Part shown: positions 1 to 11,306 of the stretch, piece after piece
How the letters are laid out: each line of letters opens with the position of its first letter
How positions within the stretch are numbered: the stretch's first letter is position 1
Assembly (NCBI RefSeq): GCF_033978795.1
Contig: NC_084618.1
Location: 72,735,433 to 72,799,432, forward strand
Length of the DNA stretch: 64,000 nucleotides
Source: Nerophis ophidion
Lineage: Eukaryota > Chordata > Actinopteri > Syngnathiformes > Syngnathidae
Direction: 5' to 3'
Notes under the pieces: model-generated
What the model was told of the DNA's origin: nothing
Database searches by the model: none
What the model saw: the letters and a program-made list of their open reading frames with translations, nothing else
Made by a program: the position numbers and the translations under genes

Positions 1-416
1 TTGACAATCTCCGTAGAAAAGAGTTAATGTTTTGGTCATGTTTTTGTGTGGTTTTCCTTTTCCGCCATCGCGACCTCTGAAGTCCAAACTTCAAAGAGCG
101 CCCGTTTGAAAAGAGGACCAGGAAGGATGCAACAAGTGTGAGGTTCGTCGTTAACTTCTAAACTTCAACTGTCTATCCCAAAAATGTATATTTTAGTGGA
201 AATTGTGTTCATACAAACGGTATGTATCATTTAACTCGTGTCTTAAAGTGAGAATTTGATAACCAAAAATGAAGCCAGATTAGTTAATTTGACCAATTCA
301 TGAAACAAGCTGGCCAAGGTTTTGCCTGCTCATAAATGACCTGTCACTATTAGGTCGTATTTTAACATGAAAATCTATTGTGGGGATTAAAATATACACA
401 AAAGTATGGCTTAATT

Positions 417-1054
417 CAGTGGTTCTCAACCTTTTTCCTGTGATGTACCCCCTGGGAATTTTTTTTTAATTCAAGTACCTCCTAATCAGAGCAAAGCATT
501 TTTGGTTGAAAAAAAAGAGATAAAGAAGTAAAATACAGCACTATTATATCAGTTTCTGATTTATTAAATTGTATAACAGAGCAAAATATTGCTCATTTGT
601 AGTGGTCTTTCTTGAACTATTTGGAAAAAAATACATAAAAATAACTAAAAACATGTTGAAAAATAAACAAGTGATTCAATTATAAATAGATTTTTACACA
701 TAGAAGTAATCATCAACTTAAAGTGCCCTCTTTGGGGATCGTAATAGAGATCCATCTGGATTCATGAACTTAATTATATATATTTCTTCACAAAAAAATA
801 AATCTTTAACATCAATATTTATGAAAGATGACCACAAAAAATCTAGCTGTCAACACTGAATATTGCATTGTTGCATTTCTTTTCACAGTTTATGAACTTA
901 CGTTCATATTTTGTTGAAGTATTATTCAATAAATATATTTATAAAGGATTTTAGAATTGTTGCTATTTTTAGAATATTTAAAAAAAAGTCCCACGTACCC
1001 CTTGGTATACCTTCAAGTACCCTCAGGGGTACACATACCCCCATTTGAGAACCA
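417..1054. mobile_element. hAT-like non-autonomous element
   Basis: Left end CAGTGGTTCTCAACC and right end TTTGAGAACCA are inverted repeats. Both subterminal parts contain GTACCCC-type sequence in opposite orientation. It sits only in copy 1 of the duplicated array; copies 2 and 3 show the uninterrupted site (TTGATGCTA), so it inserted after the duplication. Confidence 0.65.
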
Positions 1055-1141
1055 TGCTACAATGCCAATGTTGTCATGTTTTTTTAACAAGTTAGGCAGT
1101 TGATTTGAAAATGTCTAACTTGTGGTTTGGCTGTTTTGCAG

Positions 1142-1198
1142 GCTCACTGGGATGTGACATCTTTTAGGATTTGGGTCGTGAAAACAAAGAAAATACAG
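1142..1198 (+). other. 57-bp exon-like cassette, copy 1
   Basis: Preceded by CTGTTTTGCAG and followed by GTACG, i.e. a good acceptor and donor. It is 57 bp, open only in frame 0 (19 codons starting AHWDVTSFR), and identical to copies 2 and 3. It could be a repeated exon of an unrecognised gene or a 5' UTR exon; no protein family was recognised. Confidence 0.45.
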
Positions 1199-1286
1199 GT
1201 ACGTTACGCTGTTTGTTTTTTCAGCAATACACTGAATCATCTTTCATGTAAGTGTCTTCTTTTGTATTGGTTTGTGGATTAAATTT

Positions 1287-1342
1287 CCCCTGCGACCCCA
1301 AAGGAAATAAGCGGTAGAAAATGGATGGATGGATGGATGGAT
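1287..1342 (+). mobile_element. short retroposed SINE/LINE 3' tail with target duplication
   Basis: Contains GCGGTAGAAAATGGATGG, the tail of the V-SINE-like family in this window, flanked on both sides by GGATTAAATT. The uninterrupted site is visible in the sister repeat near 1763. Confidence 0.6.
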
Positions 1343-2533
1343 TAAATTCCCTACACTGCTAAAAGTTTTGTTTTTCTCGACCGTATATATGTCAAAAATT
1401 CGATAAACAAATGTTTAAAAAAAAAAGATTGTAAAAAACACGATGGAACAATTTTATTTGAATTTTAATATCTTGGAAGAGACCGGTTTATTACATTGAA
1501 TTACTATTTTGTATTGTATTATGTTCAACCATTAAAATAAAAATCTAAGTTATGTGTAATATATATTCATTCAAAATTATTCATACATTCACTTTATTTT
1601 GTATAGCAATTTAAAAATTCGGATACCTCATTTTCCTTCTGAGAGGCAAAATATTGAATACATTTTTTTATCAAGGTTAATTTGTGTCTTTACTACTTTT
1701 TTCTTTCAGCAATAGAATCAATTATATTTCATGTAAGTGTCATGTTTTGTATTGGTTTGTGGATTAAATTCCCAACACTGCAAAAATTATTTTTTTTCTG
1801 GACTGTAAATGTCAAAAATTCAATAAACAAATGTTTAAAAAAAAGATTGTAAAAAACACGATGGAACAATTTTACTTGAATTTTAATATCTTGGAAGAGA
1901 CCGGGTGTATTACATTTATTACTATTTTGTATTGTATTGTTTTCAACCGTTAAAATAACAATTTAAGTTATGTGTAATATATATTCATTCAAAATTATTC
2001 ATACATTCATTTTATTTTGAATAGCAATTCAAAAATTTGGATACCTCATTTTCCTTCTGAGAGGCAAAATATTGAATACATTTTTTTATCAAGGTTAATT
2101 TGTGTCTCTACTACGAAAACCTTTCAGGACACTGAATTGATGTAACTGAATTTTTTGCGTTTGAATTTAGTGAACTAAATTCTTTTACATCACATTATGC
2201 TGACAATTTCATTGAATAAAAACGTGTGAGCTGAATTTGTTCATACAAACTGTATGTATTCATTAACTCGGGATTTAAGGTGAGAGTTTTATAACAAAAA
2301 AGTAGATAGATAAGCTAATTTGACCAATTGATGGAACTAGCTGACCAAGTTTTTGCCTGCTCATAAATGACCTATCAATTTTAGGTCTTATTTTAAGATT
2401 CAAATCTATTGTGGGGGTTGAAATATGAACAAGAATATTGCTTTATTGATGCTAGAATGCCAATGTTGTGATGTTTTAACAAGTTATGCAGTTTATTTGA
2501 AAATGTCTAACTTGTGGTTTGGCTGTTTTGCAG

Positions 2534-2590
2534 GCTCACTGGGATGTGACATCTTTTAGGATTTGGGTCGTGAAAACAAAGAAAATACAG
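2534..2590 (+). other. 57-bp exon-like cassette, copy 2
   Basis: Identical over all 57 bp to the copies at 1142 and 3450, with the same TTTTGCAG acceptor and a GTACA donor. Nearby flanking sequence differs clearly from copy 3. Confidence 0.45.
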
Positions 2591-3449
2591 GTACACTACT
2601 CTGTTTGTTTTTTCAGCAGTACACACATTTTCATGTAAGTGTCTTGTTTTGTATTGGTTTGTGGATTAAATCCCCAACACTGCAAAAAGTATTTTTTTCT
2701 GGACTGTATATGTCAAAAATTCAATAAAAATAAAAAAAAAGATTGTAAAAAACACGATGGAACAATTTTACTTGAATTTTAATATCTTGGAAGAGACCGG
2801 GTGTATTACTTTTAACTACTATTTTGTATTGTATTGTGTTCAACCGTTAAAATAACAATTTGAGTTAGGTGTAATATATATTCATTCAAAATTATTCATA
2901 CATTCATTTATATTTTGTATAGCAATTTAAAAATTTGGATACCTCATTTTTCTTTCTGAGAGACAAAACATTGAATACATTTTTTTTATCAAGGTTGATT
3001 TGTGTCTCTACTACGAAAACCTTTTAGGACACTGAATTGATGTAACTGAATTTTTTGCGTTTGAATTTAGTGAACTAAGTTCTTTTACATTACATTATGC
3101 TGACAATTTCATTGAATAAAAACGTCTGAGCTGAATTTGTTCATACAAACTGTATGTATTCATTAACTCGTGATTTAATGTAAGAGCTTGATAACAAAAA
3201 TGTAGATAGATTAGCTAATTTGACCAATTGATGGAACTAGCTGGCCAAGTTTTTGCCTGCTCATTAATGACCTATCAATTTTAGGTCATATTTTAAGATT
3301 CAAATCTATTGTAGGGGTTAAAATATGAAAGAATATCGCTTAATTGATGCTACAATGCCAATCTTGTGATGTTTTGACAAGTTATGCAGTTGATTTAAAA
3401 ATCTCTCCGTTTTTTTTCAAATCTAACTTGTGGTTCGACTGTTTTGCAG

Positions 3450-3506
3450 GCTCACTGGGATGTGACATCTTTTAGGATTTGGGTCGTGAAAACAAAGAAA
3501 ATACAG
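3450..3506 (+). other. 57-bp exon-like cassette, copy 3
   Basis: Third identical copy, again bounded by TTTTGCAG and GTACA. Its upstream flank carries a T-rich insertion absent from the other two, which improves the pyrimidine tract. Confidence 0.45.
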
Positions 3507-4129
3507 GTACAGTACTTTATTTTTTCTTTCAGCAATACACTATATTATATTTCATGTAAGTGTCATGTTTTCCATTGTTTTCTGGATTGAACTCCCAACA
3601 CTGCAAAAGGTATTGTATTTCTGAACCGTATATGGCAAAAATTCAATTAACAAATGTTTAAAAAAAATAAAGAATGTAAAAAACATGATGAACGATCAAT
3701 CCATCCATCTATTTATTATCGCTTGTCCCGTTCAGGGTCGCGGGGGTGCTGGAGCCTACGATTTACTTGCATTTTAATATTTTTGATGAGACCAGGTTTA
3801 TTACATTTAATTACAATTTTTATTGTATTATGTTCAACTGTTAAAATAAATATTTAAGTTATGTGTAATATATATTTATTGAATTTTTTATAGCCATTTT
3901 AATATTTGGATACCTAACTTTCCTTCTGAGAGGCAAAATATTCTATACAGTTTTATTTATCTAGTTTAATTTGTGTCTTTACTACGAACGCTTTTTAGGA
4001 CACTGAATTAATGTAACCAAAGTTTTTGCCTTTGAATTTTGTGAACTGAATTCAAATTATGCTGACAATTTAATTGAATAAAAATGTGTAGGCGGAATTT
4101 GCGTGTTTTTAAAATTTCCATTTGTTTAA

Positions 4130-5030
4130 ACTACAGTGTTTTAAAATTCAGTGTGTAAACATTCAGTGTATGAAAAACCAGTGTGAAACAATTCAGTGCA
4201 GACATGTTGTTTGCTTAAAAAGTCAAGACCCACTTTTGGTAGATTTAAGACTTTTTACTGAAGCAATCGATCATGTCTAAGAACAAGCCAATGGAGTGTC
4301 AAATTTGCTGGTCACCAGAGACGCAGGTAATACAGCACTACACACTGCAGTCCACGTAACCTGCTGTATGTGCTTTGATTCCTTTTTATGAACGCTATAA
4401 ACCTGGGGTGTCAAATGTACAGGTTTTATCCGGCCCGCGAGATGAGTTTGCTAAGTATAAAAATTAGCCAATATATTTGAATGAAAGAAACCGCTGTTCT
4501 AAATGTGTCCGCTAGATGTCACCATAGCAATTCTTTATATCTTTGTAGCTCATGTTACATATGTAAAAAAAAATAAACCACATGTTAGTGCACCAGTCAA
4601 GGAAAATGAACAAACTACATAAATAACATTCTGCGATTTGATTTTGATGTAATTTTTTTATCTTGATAAATTGAAAATGAATACCAATGAGTTGACTGAT
4701 GAACATCATCACATAATTTATTCAGAAAGTATAAATAACGACAAATAAAGGTAGATTTTTTTTTCCATGTGGCCCCGGTCTAAAATGAGTTTGACACCCC
4801 TGCTTTAAACAGTGGAGGTTGCAGTGCAATAGTGAAAACATCCCAAAATTTTGATTCAAGGATAAAAGCTGATCACACCGTGGTACAAACAGTCACACAA
4901 TAATGATTTTTAAATAGTTTGTTTACACCATATTTTTATAAGCTGCATTTATTCACACTGAAAAACACTGTATTTAAAATAAAATAAAAACTTCAGTTGC
5001 ATAAATTCAGTGTCAAATAAAGCTTTTGTA
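4130..5030. mobile_element. DNA-transposon-like block with CAGTGT subterminal repeats
   Basis: The left side has several TTCAGTGT-type repeats after TACAGTGTTTT, and the right side has CACACTG and AACACTGTA in inverted orientation near 4953-4975. A nested hAT-like element lies at 4403-4802. An ATG exon-like stretch (4273-4326) falls just inside the left end. The superfamily was not determined. Confidence 0.4.
4403..4802. mobile_element. hAT-like MITE (400 bp) with 8-bp target duplication
   Basis: Ends CTGGGGTGTCAAA and TTTGACACCCCTG are inverted repeats. The flanks CTATAAAC (4395-4402) and CTTTAAAC (4803-4810) match at 7 of 8 bases, as expected for a hAT insertion. There is no transposase ORF. 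Confidence 0.7.
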
Positions 5031-5067
5031 ATAAAGACACTATTGTGGGATCACACTCCTCAGCCTT

Positions 5068-6291
5068 CCCTGTAAGGTTTATTCAGGTGTACTGGAGAGG
5101 AGGCTACACCGGATAGTCAAACCTCGGATTCAGGAGGAACAGTGTGGTTTTCGTCCTGGTCGTGGAACTGTGGACCAGCTCTATACTCTCGGTAGGGTCC
5201 TTGAGGATGCATGATAGTTTGCCCAACCAGTCTACATGTGCTTTGTGGACTTGGAGAAGTCATTCGACCGTGTCCCTCGGAAAGTCCTGCGGGGAGTGCT
5301 CAGAGAGTATGGGGTACCGGACTGTCCGCTTGATGTACGATCAGTGTCAGAGCATGGTTTGCATTGCCTGAAGTAAGTCGAACATGTTTCCAGTGAGGGT
5401 TGGACTCCGCCAAGGCTGCCCTTTGTCAGAATTTCTAGGCGCAGTCAGGGCGTTGAGGGGATCCGGTTTGGGGGCTGCAGGATTAGGGCTCTGCTTTTTG
5501 CAGATGATGTGGTCCTGATGGCTTCATTTGGCCAAGATCTTCAGCTCTAACTGGATCGGTTTTCAGCCGAGTGTGAAGCGACTGGGATGAGAATCCGAAC
5601 CTCCAAATCCGAGTCCATGGTTCTCGCCCGGAAAAGGGTGGAGTGCCATCCCCAGGTTGGGGAGGAGACCCTGCCCCAAGTGGAGGAGTTCAAGTACCTA
5701 GGAGTCTTGTTCACGAGTGAAGGAAGAGTGGATCGTGAGATCGACAAGCGGATCGGTGCGGCGTCTTCAGTAATGCGGACGCTGTATCGATCCGTTGTGG
5801 TGAAGAAGGAGCCGAGCCGAAAGGCAAAGCTCTCTATTTACCGGTCGATCTACGTTCCCATCCTCACCTATGGTCATGAGTTTTGGGTCACGACCGAAAG
5901 GATAAGATCACAGGTACAAGCGGCCGAAATGAGTTTCCTCCGCCGGGTGGCGGTGCTCTTCCTTGCAATCCGGGGGAGGCTCAAAGTAAAGCCGCTGCTC
6001 CTCCACATCGAGAGGAGCCAGATGAGGTGGTTCGGGCATCTGGTCAGGATGCCACCCGAACGCCTCCCTAGGGAGGTGTTTAGGGCACGTCCAACCGGTA
6101 GGAGGCTACGGGGAAGACCCAGGACACGTTGGGAAGACTATGACTCCCGGCTGGCCTGGGAACGCCTTGGGATCCCCCGGGAAGAGCTGGACGAAGTGGC
6201 TGAGGAGAGGAAAGTTTGGGCTTCAGTGCTAAGGGCTGCTGCCCCCGCGACCCGAACTCGGATAAGCGGAAGAAGTTGGATGGATGGATAA
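5068..6291 (+). mobile_element. 5'-truncated non-LTR retrotransposon with reverse transcriptase remnants
   Basis: Conceptual fragments include CGFRPGRGTVDQLYTL, a VDLEKSFDRVPRKVLR block and FADDVVLMAS (the catalytic FADD box). These are followed by a 234-residue open segment (5587-6291) with the C-terminal MRWFGHLVRMPPERLPREV and GRPRTRWEDY blocks. Frameshifts and stops break it, so it is dead. The 3' end runs into GGATGGATGG, a tail type described for the fish RTE element Rex3; the clade is not settled here. Confidence 0.8.
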
Positions 6292-7427
6292 TAAAGACAC
6301 AAATTAACCTCCATAGTTTTTATTCTAGCTTTTGTATTGAATCTGTGCAATTGTATCCAAGTAAGCAAGCTCAATATTTAACTCCCATTGTACGGAATTC
6401 TTCTTTTCAATTGCTATCAAAACATTTCCAGGGCATCTTTTAAAACAACACATTAGCTGTTGGGTTCACAGCTTGAAGCCCACTTAAATAGGCGTGTACT
6501 AAGTTACACAAAAACTTTCTTCTTTTTACTAGCCTTGTGGTTATGAGACATCTGGGAAAATGTTTGCTTTTTTGGCATCCAAGGTGACATCCCCGCCAGA
6601 GTTGACCGTTTGTTGTTTTAATTATAAGACCAAAACTGTTTTTGTCACATTGAACAGACTTCATTTTGTAAAGATTTGTGAGGTTTTACTTTAAATACCG
6701 TAGTAGCAGAAAAAAATCCCTTCACAAACAATCCCCATTAAAATAAACTGTCACTGTCACAAAATATGTACTAACTGTACAGGCTCATTTTAAAACATTT
6801 TCACTGTCACATAAGTAAAGGTAGGGTTTGTGGATCTTTTGAAGGGCGCTGGATCTTGAAGAGCCTTTTTTTTCCCCCAAAAACCTGTTCGGACTGGCTT
6901 GGTATTACAGTTAGTTTTTTCAGGAAACAAACACTAGTGTTTTCATTATTAGATAAGATGTAGATCTGAATAATTAACTCTACACAAATATTACTCTGAA
7001 ATATTAGTTATAATGGTATTTTTCGTTGTGTTTTCATTGTAAACATTCAATAAGGCGGTGCCATATTCCCAGTCTTTGGCAGTGACATCACTAGTTTGAA
7101 TTTTTCCGCACATAAAAAATGTGTAGCATAAAATATAGAATAAATCAAAGTTTACTTATGTAGCCTTTATTCACAAATAGGATCCTCTTGCATGTAGAGA
7201 AGTAATGCAGAGACGTCCCCGACTTATGCATAAGGAGTGGTCCAACCCGGGTCACACAAATATGTACAATAAATGGCATTCATAGATAGAAAACATTTAA
7301 ATAAGACTACCATAAAAATTAGGACATAATAAAAATGTGAACACAAAATTGTACTCGATAGTACCCTAAATTGTACCCTTTAGAAGAATGAACCCGAAAC
7401 GTGAATCCAAATTCTAAAAAAAAAATG
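6292..7427. other. intergenic, nothing recognised
   Basis: AT-rich sequence without a convincing ORF, delimited repeat or RNA gene. Confidence 0.4.
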
Positions 7428-7690
7428 TGGTTTGGTTAGTAGAGCGGCCGTGTCAGCAACTTAAGGGTTCCAGGTTCAATCCCAGCTTCCGCCACCCTAG
7501 TCACATCCATTGTGTCTTTGGGCAAGATACTTCACCCTTGCTTCTGATGGTTGTGTTTAGGGCTTTGCATGGCAGCTTCCACCATCAGTGTGTGAATGTG
7601 AAAATAGTGTCAAAGCGATTTGAGTACCTTGAAGGTAGCAAAGCGCTATACAAGTATAATCCATTTAAAACCAAAAATGAGTACAATTAA
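7428..7690 (+). mobile_element. tRNA-derived SINE
   Basis: The head has A-box and B-box-like sequence (AGAGCGGCCGTG, then GGTTCAATCCC) followed by GTGTCTTTGGGCAAGA and a tail ending AGCGCTATACAAGTATAATC, as in common teleost SINEs. It is not a functional tRNA: the cloverleaf cannot be completed. Confidence 0.7.
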
Positions 7691-7740
7691 AAAATAATAT
7701 TAATTTTAAAAATATATATTTGGTTTTTCTATGTAAAAAT

Positions 7741-7855
7741 ACATCCATCCATCCATTTTCTACCGCTTATTCCCTTTCGGGGTCGCGGGGGGCGCTGGCG
7801 CCTATCTCAGCTACAATCGGGCGGAAGGCGGGGTACACCCTGGACAAGTCGCCAC
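7741..7855 (-). mobile_element. V-SINE-like 3' tail fragment
   Basis: Begins with (CATC)n then TTTTCTACCGCTTATTCCC and GATTGTAGCTGAGATAGG in reverse orientation, matching the 3' part of the full copies at 51177 and 63403. Confidence 0.75.
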
Positions 7856-9087
7856 CTCATATTATTTTTATGTTGTTTTATTTTAATTCCAAATGCTTTA
7901 ACTCTGACTCTTTTTTTCTTGTCCAGTTGCCAGTCTGGTGGCACAAACGTTCAGAGTGGGAAGTTGCCGACGCTAAATTTGCATGTGCATAAAAAACGTC
8001 TCCTAAACGAACGGCTAACAACTGGGAATCTGTTCTCATCGTTCACCTAAAAGAGACGTTCAAAAGACTGGATTTGTTGGCGAATGTCACATGTCCAAAA
8101 ATCAGTTAACTACTGTATAACAAAGCTATACAATTACAATTAGAATATAACTAGATGAAGTGTGATATGAACTGTGATGTAAATCAATCAACTACTAGTT
8201 TGACATTTTTGCGGTCATACCTGTCCTACAAGTGTAAAAAAAGGTTAACTACTGTATGTTAAAATATTACAGAATCATTTTAGATGCTCATGTCTTACAA
8301 TATAGGACGACAATGTCCAAATTTAAGTGGGTTGGGTACTGGTTAGATGATATTATCATCTTATTTGCATAATTGAACATTACGCATGTGCATGTAATTT
8401 GTTTACACAAAGAAATAACTTCTATTGTCGCTTCTTTTTCTCCTTTTTTTAACTGTCATAAACAAGTAGGTGAGTGCTTTGAGAAAGGACAGACGATTGA
8501 GGGAGAAAATATTCCATATGTGTCCCTCAATATATTTTGACTGTCAGAAATCAAAGTATTAGCCATATTGTCTGTTCAGCAATATCATTTGATATTTTTA
8601 CAGCTGCTGGTTGACTCAAGAGGCTGTTTAAAACTAATCCAATCAATTCATTCAGGTGTCTGATGGCATTTTTAATGACGTTTTTAAAAAAATATTATTT
8701 AAATATACCTTCTATATGAAAAACACTTATTGCGCTATGGTTTTCACCTTCATTGTGCTAAAATTAGGTTTGGTTGTGTATAAGGTCCTGCTTCAAGATA
8801 GCCTAGAAAAGAAGTTTCATATTATATTTGTATTATGCATGTCAACAACATAACTAAATGCCACAAGTTTGCGCTAATGATACGTTAAATAGGGAGGTGA
8901 ATGAGTGTTTCCATGGTGACAGCCGGTGTATGCTCAAACACCTCATTTGAAATAGGGTGGATTGCACCACTTTTGCACTTGTTATCAATTGTAAACGCAG
9001 ACTTAATAGATCCCCCGCAACACGGCCATTAACAGAACAATTTTATAGTTTGCACTCAATATTTAATACTGTTTATTTGGATTCAAG
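7856..9087. other. intergenic, nothing recognised
   Basis: AT-rich sequence. Only short ORFs without family resemblance (for example 8656-8853, hydrophobic, no start context) are present. Confidence 0.4.
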
Positions 9088-9461
9088 TAGCACGGTGGTA
9101 CAAGGGTTAGTGCATGTACCTCAAAATACGAAGGTCCTGGGTTTAATCCCTGCGCTCGGGATCCTTCTGGGTGGAGTTTGCATGTTCTCCCCGTGACTTC
9201 ATGGGTTCCCTCCGGGTACTCCTGTCTTTCTCCCACCTCCAACTACATGCACCTGGGGATAGGTTGATTGGCAGCACTAAATTGGCCCTAGTGTGTGAAT
9301 GTGATTGTGAATGTTGTCTGTCTATCTGTGTTGGCCCTGCGATGAGGTGGAGACTTGTCCAGGGTGTACCACGCCTTCCGCCCGAATGCAGCTGAGATAA
9401 GCTCCAGCACTCCCCGCGACCTCAAAAGGGACAAGATGTAGAACATGGATGGATGGATAGA
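9088..9461 (+). mobile_element. V-SINE/DANA-like SINE, nearly full length
   Basis: tRNA-like head (GGGTTAGTGCATG, then GGGTTTAATCCC), central GTGGAGTTTGCATGTTCTCC domain shared with DANA-type SINEs, then the GTTGGCCCTGCGATGAGGTGG part and a GGATGG tail. Confidence 0.8.
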
Positions 9462-9661
9462 TATTTGGAGCCTAGTAGGTCAGGCCCGAAATGCATATGA
9501 GAAGTGGTAGGAAGCATAGTTCCAAAACATCCCGTAGCGCCAAATCTTGCTGTGGCAGTCCTAGTTTATTTGTGGCAGTAGCTTTAAATCCCAAATATTG
9601 TTGTTTTTATCCTAGTCCCACATTGTATTTATATTCTATGTTTGTCATCTGTGATATGATT

Positions 9662-10594
9662 AAGGGCTGGGCGATATATCGATATATACGATATATCACG
9701 GGTTTGTCTCTGTGCGATATAGAAAATAACTATATCGTAATATTCGAGTATACGTTCTCACGCAGCTTTTAGCTGCGGGCATTACGCTTCAGGCTCTTCT
9801 CACGCTTTCCTGTCTGTCTTTCTCACAGACAAGCAGGCGCACATTCTTAAATCGTCACATACTGTCACAACATACGTCACATACGTATACGCCCTCGTCC
9901 AGCAGAGAGGTAGCAGACTAGGCTACATTAGCTGCTAACGTAGCCGTACGAGTGGGAATACGAGAGAAAGAAGGTGTGGATCTGGTAACAAATGAAGGAA
10001 GACTTAATTCCCGATAAAAACAGCAGGGCGTTCATCGTCTGGCGGTGGTTCGGCTCCAAGTGGGAATATGTCGAAGAGACAACCGTAATTCGTCAAGTGT
10101 GGGGCAAAAGCGTTGCTATAAAAAGTAGCATTACTGCTAAGATGTAGCATCATTTGAAAAGTCACTCGCTAGAGAATGAAGAGAATTTCATAATGTCCGT
10201 AGTAACCTACCACATAGTGAAGGACAAATACTATTTGATTTCCTATTATGCAGCTCATTTTTATTTGACACTTAAACTGTCTCTGACAATCTTGCACTTT
10301 ATGTTTTGTAAATGACTTGAATTTTTGTGCTATTGCTTAATAACTTCAATAAATACACTTTTGGTCAATTGACTAAGTTGTGATTTTCCTCTCTGCATGA
10401 AAGTTTAAAAGTAGCATATACGAATGCAGTATGAAGAAGAATGTTTTAATGTATACACATATAATCATCATACCGCTGTGATTATATGCATCAATTGTTC
10501 ATTCAAGGCCAAGGCAAAATATCGTATTATAGTATATCGCGATATGGCCTAAAAATATTGAGATGTTAAAAAAAGGCCATATTCCCCAGCTCTA
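9662..10594 (+). mobile_element. non-autonomous DNA transposon, GGGCTGGGCGATAT family, copy 1
   Basis: The left end GGGCTGGGCGATATATCG and right end TTCCCCAGCTC are imperfect inverted repeats with ATATCG-rich subterminal sequence. An opposite-strand relative lies at 20559-21318. No transposase frame is present. Confidence 0.7.
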
Positions 10595-11306
10595 ATATGA
10601 CTGTAAAGGTTGTGCTTGGGTTATCCCCATCCACCCTTACTTTAATTGCTATAATGAAAAGTACATTCTACAACAAGCCCAAATGTGCACTTTTAAACAT
10701 TGTTAATTGGGCTTAGTCTGGATTTTCTTTCTTACTCCACTAGGCTGGCTTTATAACATGGAAAGATAGTCACAGAGTCCTTAACATGCATACAACGTTC
10801 TGTGGTTACATGCCCCATGTGTGCAGATAGGTTAAAGGGTGGGTGGGCTGAGATTGTATATTGTTGGATATAAATACGTGTTATCACGTTTAAACCAGAT
10901 GAGAGGATTTCCTGTTTATGCAACATCTGGATGGTCCATAGTGATGTCCGCCAGTAAAAAAAAAAGCCTATGAAGCACATGCCGTTAACAATGGTAATTA
11001 TGGTTACACATTCCAATCCTAGCAATTCCCTTTCCTTTTGTACTAAAAGCCAAACACGTCTACAAAAAATATGTTGTTAACATGTAGAGAGAGAAAAGCA
11101 AATCGGCACAATGTGTGTTTTCAGGTATGTTGTGAGTAACCATAGCAGTGTGTTTTATTTGTGTGTGATTCTAAACAAGTTTGTGTGATTGCTTTCATGT
11201 GTAGGAATTATTCATTGTTACCTCCACAGATGAATTTGGTTTCATCCTGTTGTTTCGTTCTAGGAGAGCTGTGGTCAATTCCAATGCAAGCTGTAAACTG
11301 ACTATA
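10595..11306. other. intergenic, nothing recognised
   Basis: No repeat from the families above and no plausible gene. A 97-residue minus-strand ORF at 10732-11025 looks random. Confidence 0.4.

Larger units (their letters stand above)
190..4110. repeat. local direct-duplication array
   Basis: Large direct repeats. Blocks starting near 208, 2238 and 3139 share TTCATACAAAC, the GACCAATT and TTTTGCCTGCTCA stretches, and a 57-bp cassette. A downstream block (TTGTATTGGTTTGTGGATT, then CTTGGAAGAGACCGG, then CTTCTGAGAGGCAAAA) occurs four times, near 1230, 1730, 2640 and 3550. The cassette step between copies 2 and 3 is 916 bp. Flanking copies differ by substitutions and small indels, so the duplication is not very recent. 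Copy 1 is interrupted by a hAT-like element (417-1054) and a short retroposed tail. Confidence 0.8.

Noticed and set aside
5587..6291. 234-residue ORF as a host gene
   Set aside because: It is the C-terminal part of a LINE reverse transcriptase; the same protein text recurs at 52029-52328 and 62402-63079.
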